64,000 bases of DNA from Globomyces pollinis-pini. Lineage: Eukaryota; Chytridiomycota; Chytridiomycetes; Rhizophydiales; Globomycetaceae. Below the pieces are notes generated by a model that was not told the DNA's origin, did not search any database, and saw only the letters and a list, made by a program, of their open reading frames with translations. The stretch is taken from positions 62,001 through 126,000 of the forward strand of contig MU621092.1 in the NCBI GenBank assembly GCA_025399215.1, written 5' to 3'. Shown piece by piece: positions 21,369-33,761 of the stretch (the stretch's first letter is position 1; the number at the start of each line of letters is the position of its first letter). A program made the translations under genes and the position numbers.

Positions 21369-23355
21369 ATGGGTGAAATTGTAACGCTTTTAGTCTACGA
21401 TCTCTCACAAGGTATTACTATAAAGCGATTAAATTAGGCATTTAAATCTTGATAATTAATTATAGGAATGGCTAAAAATATGTCTTTTGCATTAACTGGA
21501 ACTCAGATAGATGGAATTTGGCATACTGCCGTTATAGTTTACGGAAAAGAGTATGCCTTCGGCCAAGGTGTAGAAGAGTTCACACCTGGAATGATCAATC
21601 ACTATGGAAATCCAGTGGATAGGATCACGATGGGAGAAACTTTCATCCCAAAAGATGTGTTTATCGAATTCATGGAAACTATGAAGTCTATCTGGACCGC
21701 TGATAAATATCATTTATTGGATAACAACTGCAGTACAAGTGCTTATGTATTTAATTTGTTCAGATTCGTTCTCAAATGAATTGTGTCAATTCCTGGTTGG
21801 AAAAAATATTCCATCTCACATTACTGGATTACCAGCTGATGTTTTGAATACGTAATGCATGATTTTACTGATATCAGTCCGTTCGGTCAATCCATTTTAC
21901 CCATGATTGAAGGTATGTATGGAAAAAGTAGCGTCGCAAAAAAAGTTCCAGCTTTGTCTTTGACCAGCAAAATAGTAAAATCGTGCACAAATTTACCGGC
22001 TTTGAACAATTTTTTATCTTCTCATCGATGTGTGGTTGTTGATTTCACAAGTGAGAGTTGCCCTCCCTGGTAACGACAATTTTCAATAACGATATCGCAG
22101 TAGAGTGATCTCACCGGAGTTTGAAACATTGATTGCGGATACAAATGGAAAAGTGATTGGATTAAAAGTAGAAACCAATGCTGCCAGAGATATCTGTATG
22201 AAGTTTCAAATAACTGTAACACCTACCTTTAAATTTTTTTTGGATGGGAATGAAGTATCTTTGAAATATTCTAATTCAGCAGTTTATAACAATGAAAGGT
22301 GCAAATAGGGCGGAATTGAAATCCAACATAGATCTGCTTGTTTACACAGCATTTCCACCCCATCCACATCAAAAACTAGACCTTTCAAATCTCATTCAAT
22401 TAACCTTATCCCCAGCAATCAACTTTGTTGTATCGTCAAATTTAGACAGCATTTTTAAGAAATTGAATGAGATTGTCGTTGAGAGTAATCCATCTATCAA
22501 TGTTGAATCACTTCAAACACTAAAAGATTGGATGAAAAATACCGACTTTCAGTCAAATCCTATTTTACCTCACGATTGGTTCGTCACTCCTTGTAATGTC
22601 AATAGCTAATCGTTTAGTTGAACTGTTGTATTCTTTGCAAACAAAAAAATTGTACCCTTTATTGGATATTTTAAGACTATTAGTCTTAAATCAGAGTATC
22701 CGAAAGTATTTTATAAGTGACAAAGGTATGTCTTGCCATTGGTTTATGTTAGAGGTCACATACGTGAAGGTTATTCAGCGAATATTGGCCGAACAGGATG
22801 TTGGAACTCCAACAAAGTTGATGCTCTTAAGATTTGTATTTTTCTATTAATATTTATGACTCTTAGATTTGTAATCTTTTCGATAAAACAGATTATACCA
22901 AATCTTTTGCACTTCTGTCTAACATAGAATCGCATGGCACAAGTGCTCGAAGCGAAATCACTAGCTTGGTTGTAGATACTCTACTGTCTGCTGATCATCA
23001 ATTACGTCAAGCTTCCTCTCTCTTGGTTTTCAACATTTCCTGGACTCAATCTCAACTTCGAACAGATACGACATCCATAGACGACGAAGGTTGGGCTGCC
23101 GAATTAGTTGCCGCAGTGTGTGATGCCATAGAAAAGGAGTCTACTAGTGATAAACCTGATGACGAAACTGCAATTAGGTTATTAGGTTCACTAGGTTTGC
23201 TACTAGGATATTCTAGCGACCCTAATATCGAACTTGCGATCGTAGTTGGCGTCGAATCACATATTGATACCATTATGAAAGTTCGTGATGGCGAAAAACG
23301 TCAAATTATCCAATCCCTTGGAAATGAGATCAAGTTGATCTTAGGTAACCAATAA
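21369..23355 (+). CDS. PPPDE (DeSI-type) peptidase - thioredoxin - PUL fusion protein
   Basis: Three domains are encoded in order. The first is a PPPDE/DeSI deSUMOylase fold with [19 protein letters not shown] (catalytic His in IWHT) and LLDNNCST (catalytic Cys). The second is a thioredoxin domain with active site CPPC followed by ISPEFETL and the cis-Pro strand [10 protein letters not shown]. The third is a PUL domain of armadillo-like helices, as in PLAA/Ufd3, covering the last 300 residues. This fusion is known in fungi, but the combined role is inferred as redox-linked SUMO or ubiquitin handling with Cdc48. Eight introns are fixed by frame (25-54 nt); one splits the codon for the second Cys of CPPC. 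Confidence 0.9.
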
Positions 23356-23459
23356 ATTTCTCAGTTTCGAAATATAATCATAATCCTAATTGTTGTTCCA
23401 ATGGTGGTGTGTCACAATCTTGTGCCAAGTCTGAGATATTTTTTCTATTTTCAACTGTG

Positions 23460-25440
23460 ATGGCTAGCAATGGGCAATTATCGTTATGGGAAAACTTTAT
23501 TGAAAGCATAGCGCAAGTTATGTCGCTGATGCTCACTGATGAAGATACCGAGAAGGTTCTAACATCATTTACTGTTTTGCAATCCAAATTACGTCAATTG
23601 AGCGTGTATGGTTAAGGATATTTGCTAAACTACAGTGATAATTTGAATAAAATGGCAATTGATCCTTCTGTTCCTATATTATGCAAACATAAAGGTACAT
23701 GTAAACAGAATTGTGGAAAATCAATTCTACGCTCTTTCATAGTAACATATACTTTGAAATATGCCCTTGGTTTAGTTCCGAACCTTATCAACGGAAAAGT
23801 TTTTAAAGAGTGATATATTGTTCAATTGCTAATTGGTAGTCCAAGTCTATTAAAAAAACTGGGTGGTAGAGATACAACATCATTCGCTCTGTTTATGTCT
23901 ACATTTATATCTTCGTACAAAGGAATATTGTGCTTTCTTCGTTATGCGAGATCTAAGAATGATCCATGGAATTCATTTATTGCAGGTTCCTTATCGGGGA
24001 TCAGTATCTTACTAGATTCAAACAAGAGTAGAAGAGTCATGATTGCATTATATTTAAGCACCAGAACCCTTCACTTCATTTTTCGATGGTTCTGGAGACA
24101 TAAATTGTAAAGTGGACATTGAATATTGACGAAACAGGTAAATGCAAAATGATTAAAACTGAAGGTATAAAATATTCGAACCCTTCAAAAAGAGAAATGC
24201 AATAATTGAAGAAGATATAAAAGAAATCAAGGCGGTACCTCCAATACGACAGGAGAGAATTTCAACACTTGTCCGGCAACAAATGGGTTCTAGCCAGACC
24301 ATTCCTACCAAAAAGAGTGAATCAGTAGGAGGGTTTGAAGAATTGGAAGATGTTGATGATAAACAGCATACACATCATCCATGGAGGATCAGATTGCGGC
24401 ATGCACTGGGCACATTAACAATGGTTCTTTTTTTTGGCCACTCATATCAATTAGATGTTTGCTTCCAGCCAGATTCTTCATGCTTATATTTGCGAATCTG
24501 ACACTTTAAATGTTTTGCATTATCTGTATTAATGGTTAGAAATCTTACCTTTCCTTTTTGATCACACACGGGGGTATCAGAGATATGATGGGGAGAGATG
24601 CGCGAACTTATTTAGACCTTATAGGAGCAACATTTAATGTCTCAAAAACTCATGAAACTTCCAAATTTATCCTTAACTCTTCCAAACACTTGACTGATAG
24701 AATCCCTAAAGGTTATGATGTAGGGAGAATGTTGCCATTTGAGAAAACCATCACAAACCACCCACAAGAGTTTATACTTTGTGCTTTACAACATCCGAAC
24801 CACGCCACTTGTATTGGTGGTGCTAGTCATGCATTTAAACTGGAATGGATGAGAGCTCTGAAGCTTTATGGACCCTTAAACATTGTATAGACGTTTATTT
24901 ATTTAGCATATAGGTCATGGCCGTTGCTTTTGGTGGTAAACGATTGTTGAAAGACCCCAAAAAGTCATTATTGTATTTGATATTATCTACCATTCGATCC
25001 TGCCTGTTTCTTACCTGTTATGTAACTGCAGCTTGGGCCATGACATGTTTGTTCAGAAAGTTACGTGGAAGGGATGAGCCTTGGATGTATTATGGTAGTT
25101 GATTTCATTAACAAAGTCAGTGAATGGTTTAGTAGCTGGATCTATGGTTATGATCGAACAACCGAAACGTCGACTTGAACTGGGACTGTATTGTTTACCA
25201 AGAGCTATTGAATCACTTTGGAATACATTTGTTGCTCAAGGATATGTGAAGCACTTACGGTAAACATATGATCATTTACGTAATAGATATGGTGAATCAA
25301 TCTATTTTTCATTAGCTACTGGGGTGCTGATGACATTATATCAATGCGATCCAGGCTCTATTCATGAAGGGTATTTTTATCTTGAAGACTTATGTTGTAG
25401 CTATCGGAAGTTTTTATATAGATGCTTTGGTGTGAATTAA
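23460..25440 (+). CDS. TMEM135: TMEM135-like peroxisomal/mitochondrial membrane protein, copy A
   Basis: TMEM135 family proteins affect peroxisome and mitochondrial dynamics and lipid handling. Landmarks: CKHKGTCKQNCGKSILRSF, then GGRDTTSFALFMSTFISSYKG, FIAGSLSGISILL, ELEDVDDKQHTHHPWRIR, a Cys/His patch LQHPNHATC, FLTCYVTAAW, IEQPKRRLELGLYCLPRAIE, and the C-terminal CDPGSIHEGYRKFLYRCFGVN. The two halves resemble each other, as in the family. About eight introns (26-65 nt) occur at the same places as in copy B 10 kb downstream. The start MASNGQLSLWENF at 23460 also matches copy B. Reading frame is intact in every exon. Confidence 0.85.
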
Positions 25441-28400
25441 GTATTCCTATCTGCTGAGATGGTTCCTCTCTATTAATATTCCAATATACAATGAATTGGT
25501 AACATATTTTTCTTTGGTGATACATCTTAAATGGCTTTTTAGAATAACGTTGTGCAATTGTGACCAAAAATATTTTCACATCCATCACACAGAAAATTTT
25601 AAGTTTTTTAGTGACCATAGATTTTCCACGGTGGCACTTTTGACATGAAACAACCTAGACAACTAGAACATCATTCTAAGGCAATACTGATCTTTTGAGA
25701 ATGATAGATAGTTGAATAAAATTCTCAATCTCACAGGAAACTAATGCATTTTTTAAAATAAAAATATGACTATTCCTTGATATACTTCAAAACTTCAATG
25801 TAACTTTAAAAGCTGTAACATCATTAGATCCTAGTATAAAAAATTTACATTATAGACAATCTTTATTGCTATAACTGTGTAAGTTTTGGCATGGATTAGA
25901 CCAATATTTTTTATGGCACTCCGTTAGATTTTCAAGACGCGTTTTGAAAAATTTTAACTTGATTAAAATGAACGCAACAACCAACGGAACAAAGCAATCC
26001 TTGGAGATAACCGAAGAAAAAGACCCACAAAAGATAATCCTATTACAGAACTCAATTTCAAACGATGAACAGTGGTTATGCTCCCAAAGTTCAAAAAAGA
26101 TTACGTCCATACAAGCAAAATTAGAAATGGTGAAGAAGTTAGCAGGTTTCAATAAGGTATTAAATGATAAATGAATAATATCGGTACGAAACCTTCACCT
26201 CTTTCAAACGTTATCAGCAAAGTACATTAGAATAAGTGAATAACTTATGAATTTGAGATAGGAATTAAAGAAAAGGGAGTATTAAATGTAACAGAAGTTC
26301 CACAATATAAAAATAATGATGTTTTGTTTAGATTGCTGGTCTACTATTACGAGAGATGCGTAAAATCTATGAATGGTATTCAGATTTGATGTCAATTGAA
26401 TCCGTACTTGAATAAATGATGAGCTATAAACCAAAGATCATGTTTAGAGATAGTAGATGATAGTCTTTCATCCTTTGAAAGCTTATTTTACTCAACAAAG
26501 TATGGATTCCCAACTGGGAAAATAATTTTTCCATTTTTGAAAATTTGTATGTGTGCAACATGTTTCCTACTTGTGCAATAATTAAATCATCAACTAACAC
26601 ATCAGGTTTTGCATTATTCTGTTGAACAATAATGCGCTTTCTTTCTGCGGGGAATCTAGCTTTGCAGGAATGCGCCAGTAATCATATGTGGTCTGGCAAT
26701 AGCGGTAAGAATCATGACTTGTATTGTATTGGAGTATCAACTACAGTTTCTGACGATTTTTATATAAGTAGAACCACTTTTCGTCTGTATGAACAACATT
26801 GCAATCATCTTTAAAACGATAATAACCTTCAATAGTCTTGATAGAGTTCAGAATAAATGAAACTCGATTTAGTTTTTCTAAGTGTCGACCGGAGTACCAA
26901 TGCACGTTTCGACCTCGAATCAACAATGACATGTATTGACCCATGCATTGCTTCGAAGAGTCTGTCGCTTTTCGATAGGGATCTTTTGCAGTTGCTGTTG
27001 GAATTTAACTGTGTTTTGTAACCCTGGATTATGATGCAAATGATCAGGAATAGTCTGACTTTATCCCCCTTTCCAGATCTAAGAAATTGTAGTATAATGA
27101 CAATTGGTTATTAACCAATATGTCTGGAATGATGCGTCTTGGTAGAGAAATGATGTTTAATGGTGCCAAACAGGCTGTAAAGATGGCAGATCTCTGCTCA
27201 TTGGATAGGTTTCTTCTACTCTTCAGATTAGATTCAAAAAAGTATTGTAAGATGCTGAGAGGATTCATTTCTATTTTTTTCCGGTGTCCATTACTGATGT
27301 GGCCGAAAAACAAAATTACGAGAGCCTATATTTCAATAAATCTAAAATTTTGAATGTGAAACTTACTTTTATTCAAGCAACTTATTTGCCTCTTTAAGTT
27401 TCAGTCAAATAAAGACTATGTATTTTAATTGGCCGTATGTGCTGATCAAACGGTGACGGAGTTAGTAAATATTTTGGGTATGCCGAAAGTACGAAACCAG
27501 ATCATTACCTAAACATGGAATACATTGTATTCTACACTCTTTCGTTATCACACCCATTTTTTTATCAAAAATTAAGCTTCTTGTGTTGGTTAGTAACAAA
27601 AATACCCATAAAGAGTTATTGATAATCAAATACCTGTAAAGTTAAGTTGTTCAATGTTGTCCTAACTAACAAATCAACAACTCCAGTGCTTCCAATACAA
27701 CTTCTCCAAGGTCTCTAAATATGTAAGGCGTATTAAATGTTGCATGAACAAAGATCAAATACTCTATTCACTAGCTGTAATGGGTTTGAGAAGATACCAG
27801 CATACATTCCAAATTGAAGTTCAAATCAAGAAAAGTTGTATGTACTAAAATATTTTTTTCATTTTTCGAGTAAGCTATTTAGACTTGCTATCATTTTGTA
27901 ATTTTTAGACAGAGCCAGAGCAGGGAAAAAGTTTGTTTTCATGTCAAATTTGGACATTTTAAAAATCAAACAAATGTCGAATAGTATGTAAAGTATAAAT
28001 CTGAATAGCACTAAGGCTCAGATTTATGAATCGGGTTTCCGCTTCTGAATTGGATTGGATATCATTGAGAGAGGTTGTCAGTCTTAATACCTTACCGTCA
28101 TTTCAAAATAACTCTTCAATGAGTAAATGCAAGACCGAAGTGTAAGTTTATTTTAAATATCTGTTACTTGTTTGGGTTGTATGTCGAATTGCACTACATA
28201 CCATCTTAAAGATTGGAAAGGAACAGCAAAAAGGAATTGATATATGCAAACCTTTTGTGATTTGAATATTTTTACAACTACCACTACTGTCTCTGAACTC
28301 ATTAGTGGCTGAAGAATTCATTATGTAGATGGGTGAAGTGCCTCTTCCACAGTAGTACAACGTAGAGTGTTGCGATCAATACACAGTGTGTCAGTTACTT

Positions 28401-31400
28401 CATTCGAAGGACTACTTTTTTTAAATGAAAATTTGGATTAATTATAAATTTGTTTGTTGTTAACCTGGAATTTATGTTGGTTAGTCAATGCTTTTGAACC
28501 ACGACTTTAGACACTGTAGTGAGTCTGCCAGACACGTTCACAGCAACTGAAGTAGAGTGAAATGTAAGCATGTCTACGCCATTTTAAACAAGCCGGCCAA
28601 CTTAGGGTTTGTGTGAATACGTTTTTTCCAATATTTCTATTGAGAAAGATGCAATTCTTATTCTAACTTCATATTAACCATTAGCGTACTATACAGACCA
28701 TTTAATATATTGAGCACAATAATTTTCATTTTTTAAAATGTCCATATTGGCGCTGAATTTCCGCTTCCCTGTCTCGTAAACAAATTTTTAGAAACAAATT
28801 TCGATACAATAATTGAGTAGCTGTTCTGTTATCAGAGCCGGATCAGCCATTTTTATTTTTCCTGACTCGCAAGCTTTCTATGCTTTAATAGTAGGGATAT
28901 ATAACTAATCACTTGATATGAATCGAAGGTCAATCAATACCTTCGATTTGGCAGTGTTAAAACTATATGTCCTGTATTAAGGTCTTTTGGCTTTCAATTG
29001 ATATTTCCGTATGTAAAATTTGAAACTGCTCATATCCACATGGAAATAATATGAACGCATCGCTAAATTGTAAAAAAAAATACCATCTAGAGTATTTGTA
29101 AGTAATACTATAGTCAGATTTAGAATCATTCAGACATTACGATAATATTCAGTCTATTAGCTAATACTACAAGTGGTTTTCTTCGTGCTGGAGAATCTTT
29201 TCTTTCATATATTTTACAATAGTATATTCAATTAGTTTTCACTCTGTTTTTAAAACGGACAATTACAATCGATATACTGTACCATTTGTTGCCAATATTA
29301 TAATATTTTCTTTCTTCTTTTCGATCAATATGGAATGTTCAGCCAAATTTCTGGCAACTTCATGGATCGATATTTAACTCGCAGAATTCTTTCTAATATC
29401 AATATGCTTTATTTCTGGCTGTTGTATACTTGAACAAGCAATGGTAAGAAATTTTAGATTTCAGTTCTTGGTATCTTACTCCAACAACTAATTTCGTGAA
29501 TCGTTCAAAGGACAAAACTAAACTTTGTTTAATCACCAGCCGAATTAACATTGTTTTCATTGTTTGACCCACTCTGCAAGGCAAGATCTCTTGTTCCTTT
29601 CACTGCTAGCTAAAAGTTGGTGACCATCCATTCCCAAAAGAGGTGCAATCATCCAGTTTCTTATGGCTCATCTAGATGGAGTATGTGCGTCATTGAAATA
29701 GTGGTAAATGTGGACTAACTGTACATAAATTCACACTTGTAATAAAAGTGGTATTCATTTATTACCCCAACTGATGGTAGTTTTGGTTTTAGTGTAAGAT
29801 TTTCCTATTTTTTGGTTGATAAAAACAGAGAATGCATGTGCCCAATTTTGATAATTATTTGGAACTACGATGTCATTGTCCATAATAATTTGCCGGTGGA
29901 ACTATTTTTAAGTCATGACATGGTTAATGGAAGTAAAAGCATAATTATATCAATTCAATCTTGCTCGGTGTTTTCAAACGTGTATAACAGAATCGATTGA
30001 CTATATAAATTTTGAAATATTATTATTCTTCGTCACTTGTTATAATGAAATATAGATAGCCTCTTTCAATTTGTTGTACGTAGCTTTCTGAATGACTTAA
30101 AAGCAAGCTAACGTTTTGATTGGTGACCTTCGATTTATAATTATTCGGCCACCTCCGCGCAAATTCTCAAAATCAACATAGATCTTGACATACAACTTGT
30201 CTTACAGCAAAAATCAGCATTTGTGGGATGCACAATAATAATTAATTATGATTTAAATATTCCGATGCTATTTTTTCCTGACACGGACTTCCTGTCATTT
30301 TGTATTGAGGTTATTTTTTTTGTTATCTGTACCTGTATGACTTATATATTCCGTGTCCTGGTTGTGAGGAATAAATAAATAAGGAATAGTCATTTCGGAG
30401 AATGTATCTGCCAGAGTTATAAGTTGACAGAATCATCGAAACACAATAGTTTACCTATTTTTTTCGATTTGTAAGTTTCTTCACGAGCAATGTTTAAGTG
30501 AGCGTGGCTTAAGCATTCTTTATCTCAAAGACTAAAACAGCTAAAAAATTCGGTATTAGCTTTTCTCTTCTCTAAATTTAAAATTTTTTAAAAAGAATGA
30601 TTGAAATGCAGTGAAACTCAATATCAGACACTTAATTTTTGATAAATCAAATTGTGTGATAACCAGTGAGTGTAAAATGGAACACATCCAATGTTTATGC
30701 AACGGTACGATTTCGTATGATGCACATATCATATCTTTTTCGCAACAATGAGTAAAATGACATATGCTTTACACTTCATTTGGGGATTGTATACTTTTAT
30801 GGTCTGTTTGAGCAAAATCATAAAATTTCCAAATAGTTCCAATTTGGTTTTCAAAAGGTCAATTTGCTGTTTATGAACTCGACTGAGGCAATAGGGAAAC
30901 GTTTATGGAAAGGAAAAATAGTGGAGTGAACTGAACAAAATTAAAGTGGAGTGCATGATCAACCATGTTGAAAAACTCACTATATTAGAAATTACACTTG
31001 TAAGTTGATTAAACTGAGCAATTAGATAATGAAAAAGATTATAGTCGAGAGGTTCAAGATTCCCTACTTCACATTCAATACATGAGAAGAACATAAGTAA
31101 CTAATAAATAGTAAAGTGAGCACGATATTTTATGTACTTATTCAAATATAAAAACAAGGATTGGAATAAACGATTTGAGTAACTAGTAATCAGGGAGGGA
31201 TAGCTCAATAAACCACAAATCATCTAAAGATATTCAAAAATCACAGTTTTGAATGGCATCAGAACACAACTTTTAATGTGCAGGTCAATGCTAGAGTGTC
31301 TCTTAAAGCTTCTCTCCTTTTCTATTCTTTCCTTCTTTTTCGAATTCGCAATTTAGCGGTAAATGTATATGGTATGTGAATTTTTTTTTGGCCATAAATC

Positions 31401-31929
31401 AAGTCCCTTATACAATGTCAAGAATTCCTGACATGTGTACGGACGTGTAATATTCTTCCAATTTCATATTTATTGTCAGTTACAGCTGAGATGAAGGGTT
31501 AGAGCTAGGCTAACCCTGATACATCAGCCAGCGTCTGACACTGTCATGATACTGACAAATTGTCATGGAATGAAAACATTTAGTAGGTACCAGATCTAAA
31601 TATTGTCCAAATACTTAAGGTTGGCATTTCATGAGCGGAGGCCTTTGTAAAGATATCATATACTGAAAAGATCAACTTCAGAATTATTCTCATATTATTA
31701 ATATCGCAGATTCATTACAATTCAAGAAAGATAAAGTGTACAAAAAAAGACTGCATTGAAAAGATTTCAAGAAGTGTAATGATTTGCATAATAAAAAAAT
31801 AGCTAAAATAGTCTGGATGTATTTCCAGTTCTGATAGCGAATAAAAACGTAAGGAATTGTATTTAGCAGACATTAATCGTCATTAGATAGCATGGATGAA
31901 AGGTGTGTGAGCTAAAATCTTTCTCCTCA
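25441..31929. other. 6.5-kb gene-poor island
   Basis: In contrast to the dense flanks, this stretch has no convincing host gene. It is very AT-rich with scattered stops, many short frames without domains and long A/T tracts. The only recognised content is a decayed mariner-like transposase at about 26.4-27.3 kb on the minus strand. No tRNA, rRNA or long open frame was found by eye. A 76-codon frame at 25944-26174 is codon-like but unsupported. The island sits between TMEM135 copy A and TDP1, within the interval separating the two TMEM135 copies. Confidence 0.6.
26400..27313 (-). mobile_element. Decayed mariner-like (Tc1/mariner superfamily) transposase relic
   Basis: On the minus strand an N-terminal helix-turn-helix-like segment with NLSNEQRSAIF lies at about 27180-27211. 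The first DDE strand reads VVHTDEKWFYLYK at about 26755-26800. Pieces resembling the next conserved blocks follow in shifted frames: TAIARPH near 26685, and IVQQNNAKPD near 26605-26635, where the usual catalytic Asp is Asn. The VHxDEKWFY form is typical of the plant and oomycete branch of mariner elements. In-frame stops and frame changes show it is dead. Terminal inverted repeats were not found by eye, so the ends are approximate. Confidence 0.75.
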
Positions 31930-33539
31930 ATGTGGGATTGTGAAAAATGCACCTTCATTAACTTTAACACGGATGCAAAGGAATGCGAAATGTGTTTTAG
32001 TTCGAAGTATCAAGTTGGATCAATTCAAAATCCAATTGTATTGGATGACGAAAAAGTCAGGACAGACAACCACTTTAAGAGACGAAAGATGGATGACTCC
32101 AAGACAGTTACAATCAATGAAGAATGTTTCAATCAATTGATTCCAAACTATAATGGAACAGTAGTGATGACTAAAGTCCATAATTCTAAGAGTAAATTTA
32201 CATTCAAAAATCTGGTCGAAAAAGTAAACGAACTGGGACTAATTCACAAATGCTTAGTCGAAGTTAAAGAAAGCTTTTTTTTCAGCCTTCTGTATAGATG
32301 ATGACTGGTTGTTCAATCAGCTTCCAAATGATATCAGTGTATGTATCGCCAGACCGAAACCCAACGACGTGGAATCCAACGTATAGTAATTACGACAATG
32401 AATGTTCTAGGTTACCAATATTACCATTACACCAAAGATTTCATTTGTCTTTCCTACTTTAAAACCAATGCAATATGGATGCATGCACGTTAAGTTGATG
32501 GTATAAAAATACTCAATTTATGTAATTTAGCTCTTATGGTATCCTGAATTCCTCCGTGTTGTTGTTCCTTCTGCGAACTTGACTGAATACTGCTGGAATA
32601 CAATCGAAAATGTAAAATTTAATACTGTGCATAAGTTTCTAGATTGTTTTTTACCAGGACTTTCGAAAAGCGGATTCAAGTCGTGAACTTAGCGAGTTTG
32701 GAACAGATTTGAAAAATCTTTTGGTTGATATGAAGGTGCCAAGTTTAGTAGTTGGAGCGCTAAATGGCTATGATTTCTCAAATGCTCTAGGAAAGTTAAT
32801 TGTTTCTAAACCAGGGTGGCATAAACAATCGCAACTTGAATTATTTGGGCATCTCCGATTAAAAAGAGTTGTCAGCACACTTGGACTGAATCTTACAAAC
32901 TCTATGCTGACGCTACAGGTGAGAAATGATGATGGTAATTATCGTAGTCCTCCTCAATGGGAGGTTTGAATAAGAAATGGTGCATGGAAATGTGCAAATC
33001 TTTAACAAATACGGCAGAAGAAACAAACAGAATAAATGTTCTATTTCCAACAGAAGAGACAGTATTGAAATCATTCATTGGTCCAGAAAATGCTGAAACG
33101 ATTTGTTTTCAATCCAAATATTGGAAATCCAGTTTTCCAAAAGAGTATCTAAGAGACTGTAAGTCGAAATGCAATGGTGCCTTAATGCATGCAAAGGTAG
33201 CCTTCAATTGTGATTAACACCTTTAGACAATTCTTGTTCATCAGTCCCGTTATTTGCATGATATAGTTGATAGGGGGATTCAATTTATACCCACTGGTGA
33301 TCAAGATGCTCACGGGTACTTTTATTGTGGGTAATATCATAAAAATTGAAGGTGATAGGAGTCATAATGCCAGTCAAGCTGCTTGGGGCTTAAGATGTAT
33401 TGTAAGACAAGAGGATTGCTTAAAAATTCATAACTGGGAGTTAGGAATAGTGTTGAAATTTCGAGCAGGTGGTTCATTTCAAATTCCGTATCAATATCCA
33501 CCACCTGAATATAAATCGACCGATAAACCATGGGTATAA
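31930..33539 (+). CDS. TDP1: Tyrosyl-DNA phosphodiesterase 1 with N-terminal RanBP2-type zinc finger
   Basis: Tdp1 removes topoisomerase-I adducts from DNA 3' ends. After a zinc finger (WDCEKCTFINFN...CEMC, residues 1-20) come SFCIDDDWLFNQLP and the first HKN-type motif YGCMHVKLM. Next are VVVPSANLTEYCW, FGHLRLKRVV, SSSMGGLNKKW, the second motif ALMHAK with the Asn in GSHNASQAAWG, and the C-terminal NWELGIVL and PPPEYKSTDKPW. All catalytic residues are visible. Seven introns are inferred (27-34 nt). The first (32252-32285) seems to use a GC donor because no GT restores the frame. The ATG at 31930 is the only one that opens the finger. Confidence 0.92.
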
Positions 33540-33761
33540 TAATCAATTTTTGATAACATATGCAGTGTTGTTTTGATTTTCAAAATCTTTAATCTGTCAC
33601 GCCAAATAAATATGTACATATACAAGAGCATTAAATGGTAAATATTTAAACTGTCTTTACTGAGCGTCTTTATATCTTTCAAAGAGCGTGAAAGTCATGT
33701 GATTCCCCTTGATACATTAAATTATGATCTTGTTACCAAGAAATCTTCATCACCATTCAAA

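Noticed and set aside
25944..26174. A 76-codon frame in the gene-poor island
   Set aside because: No domain, no splice-linked neighbours and similar frames occur on the other strand; insufficient for a gene call.
26184..27498. A 10-bp direct repeat (gtacgaaacc) flanking the mariner relic at 26184 and 27489
   Set aside because: Mariner elements have inverted terminal repeats and a 2-bp TA duplication; a 10-bp direct repeat does not fit and may be chance.
30960..31080. A ggttcaagattccc stretch resembling a tRNA B box
   Set aside because: No A box and no cloverleaf pairing could be found around it.
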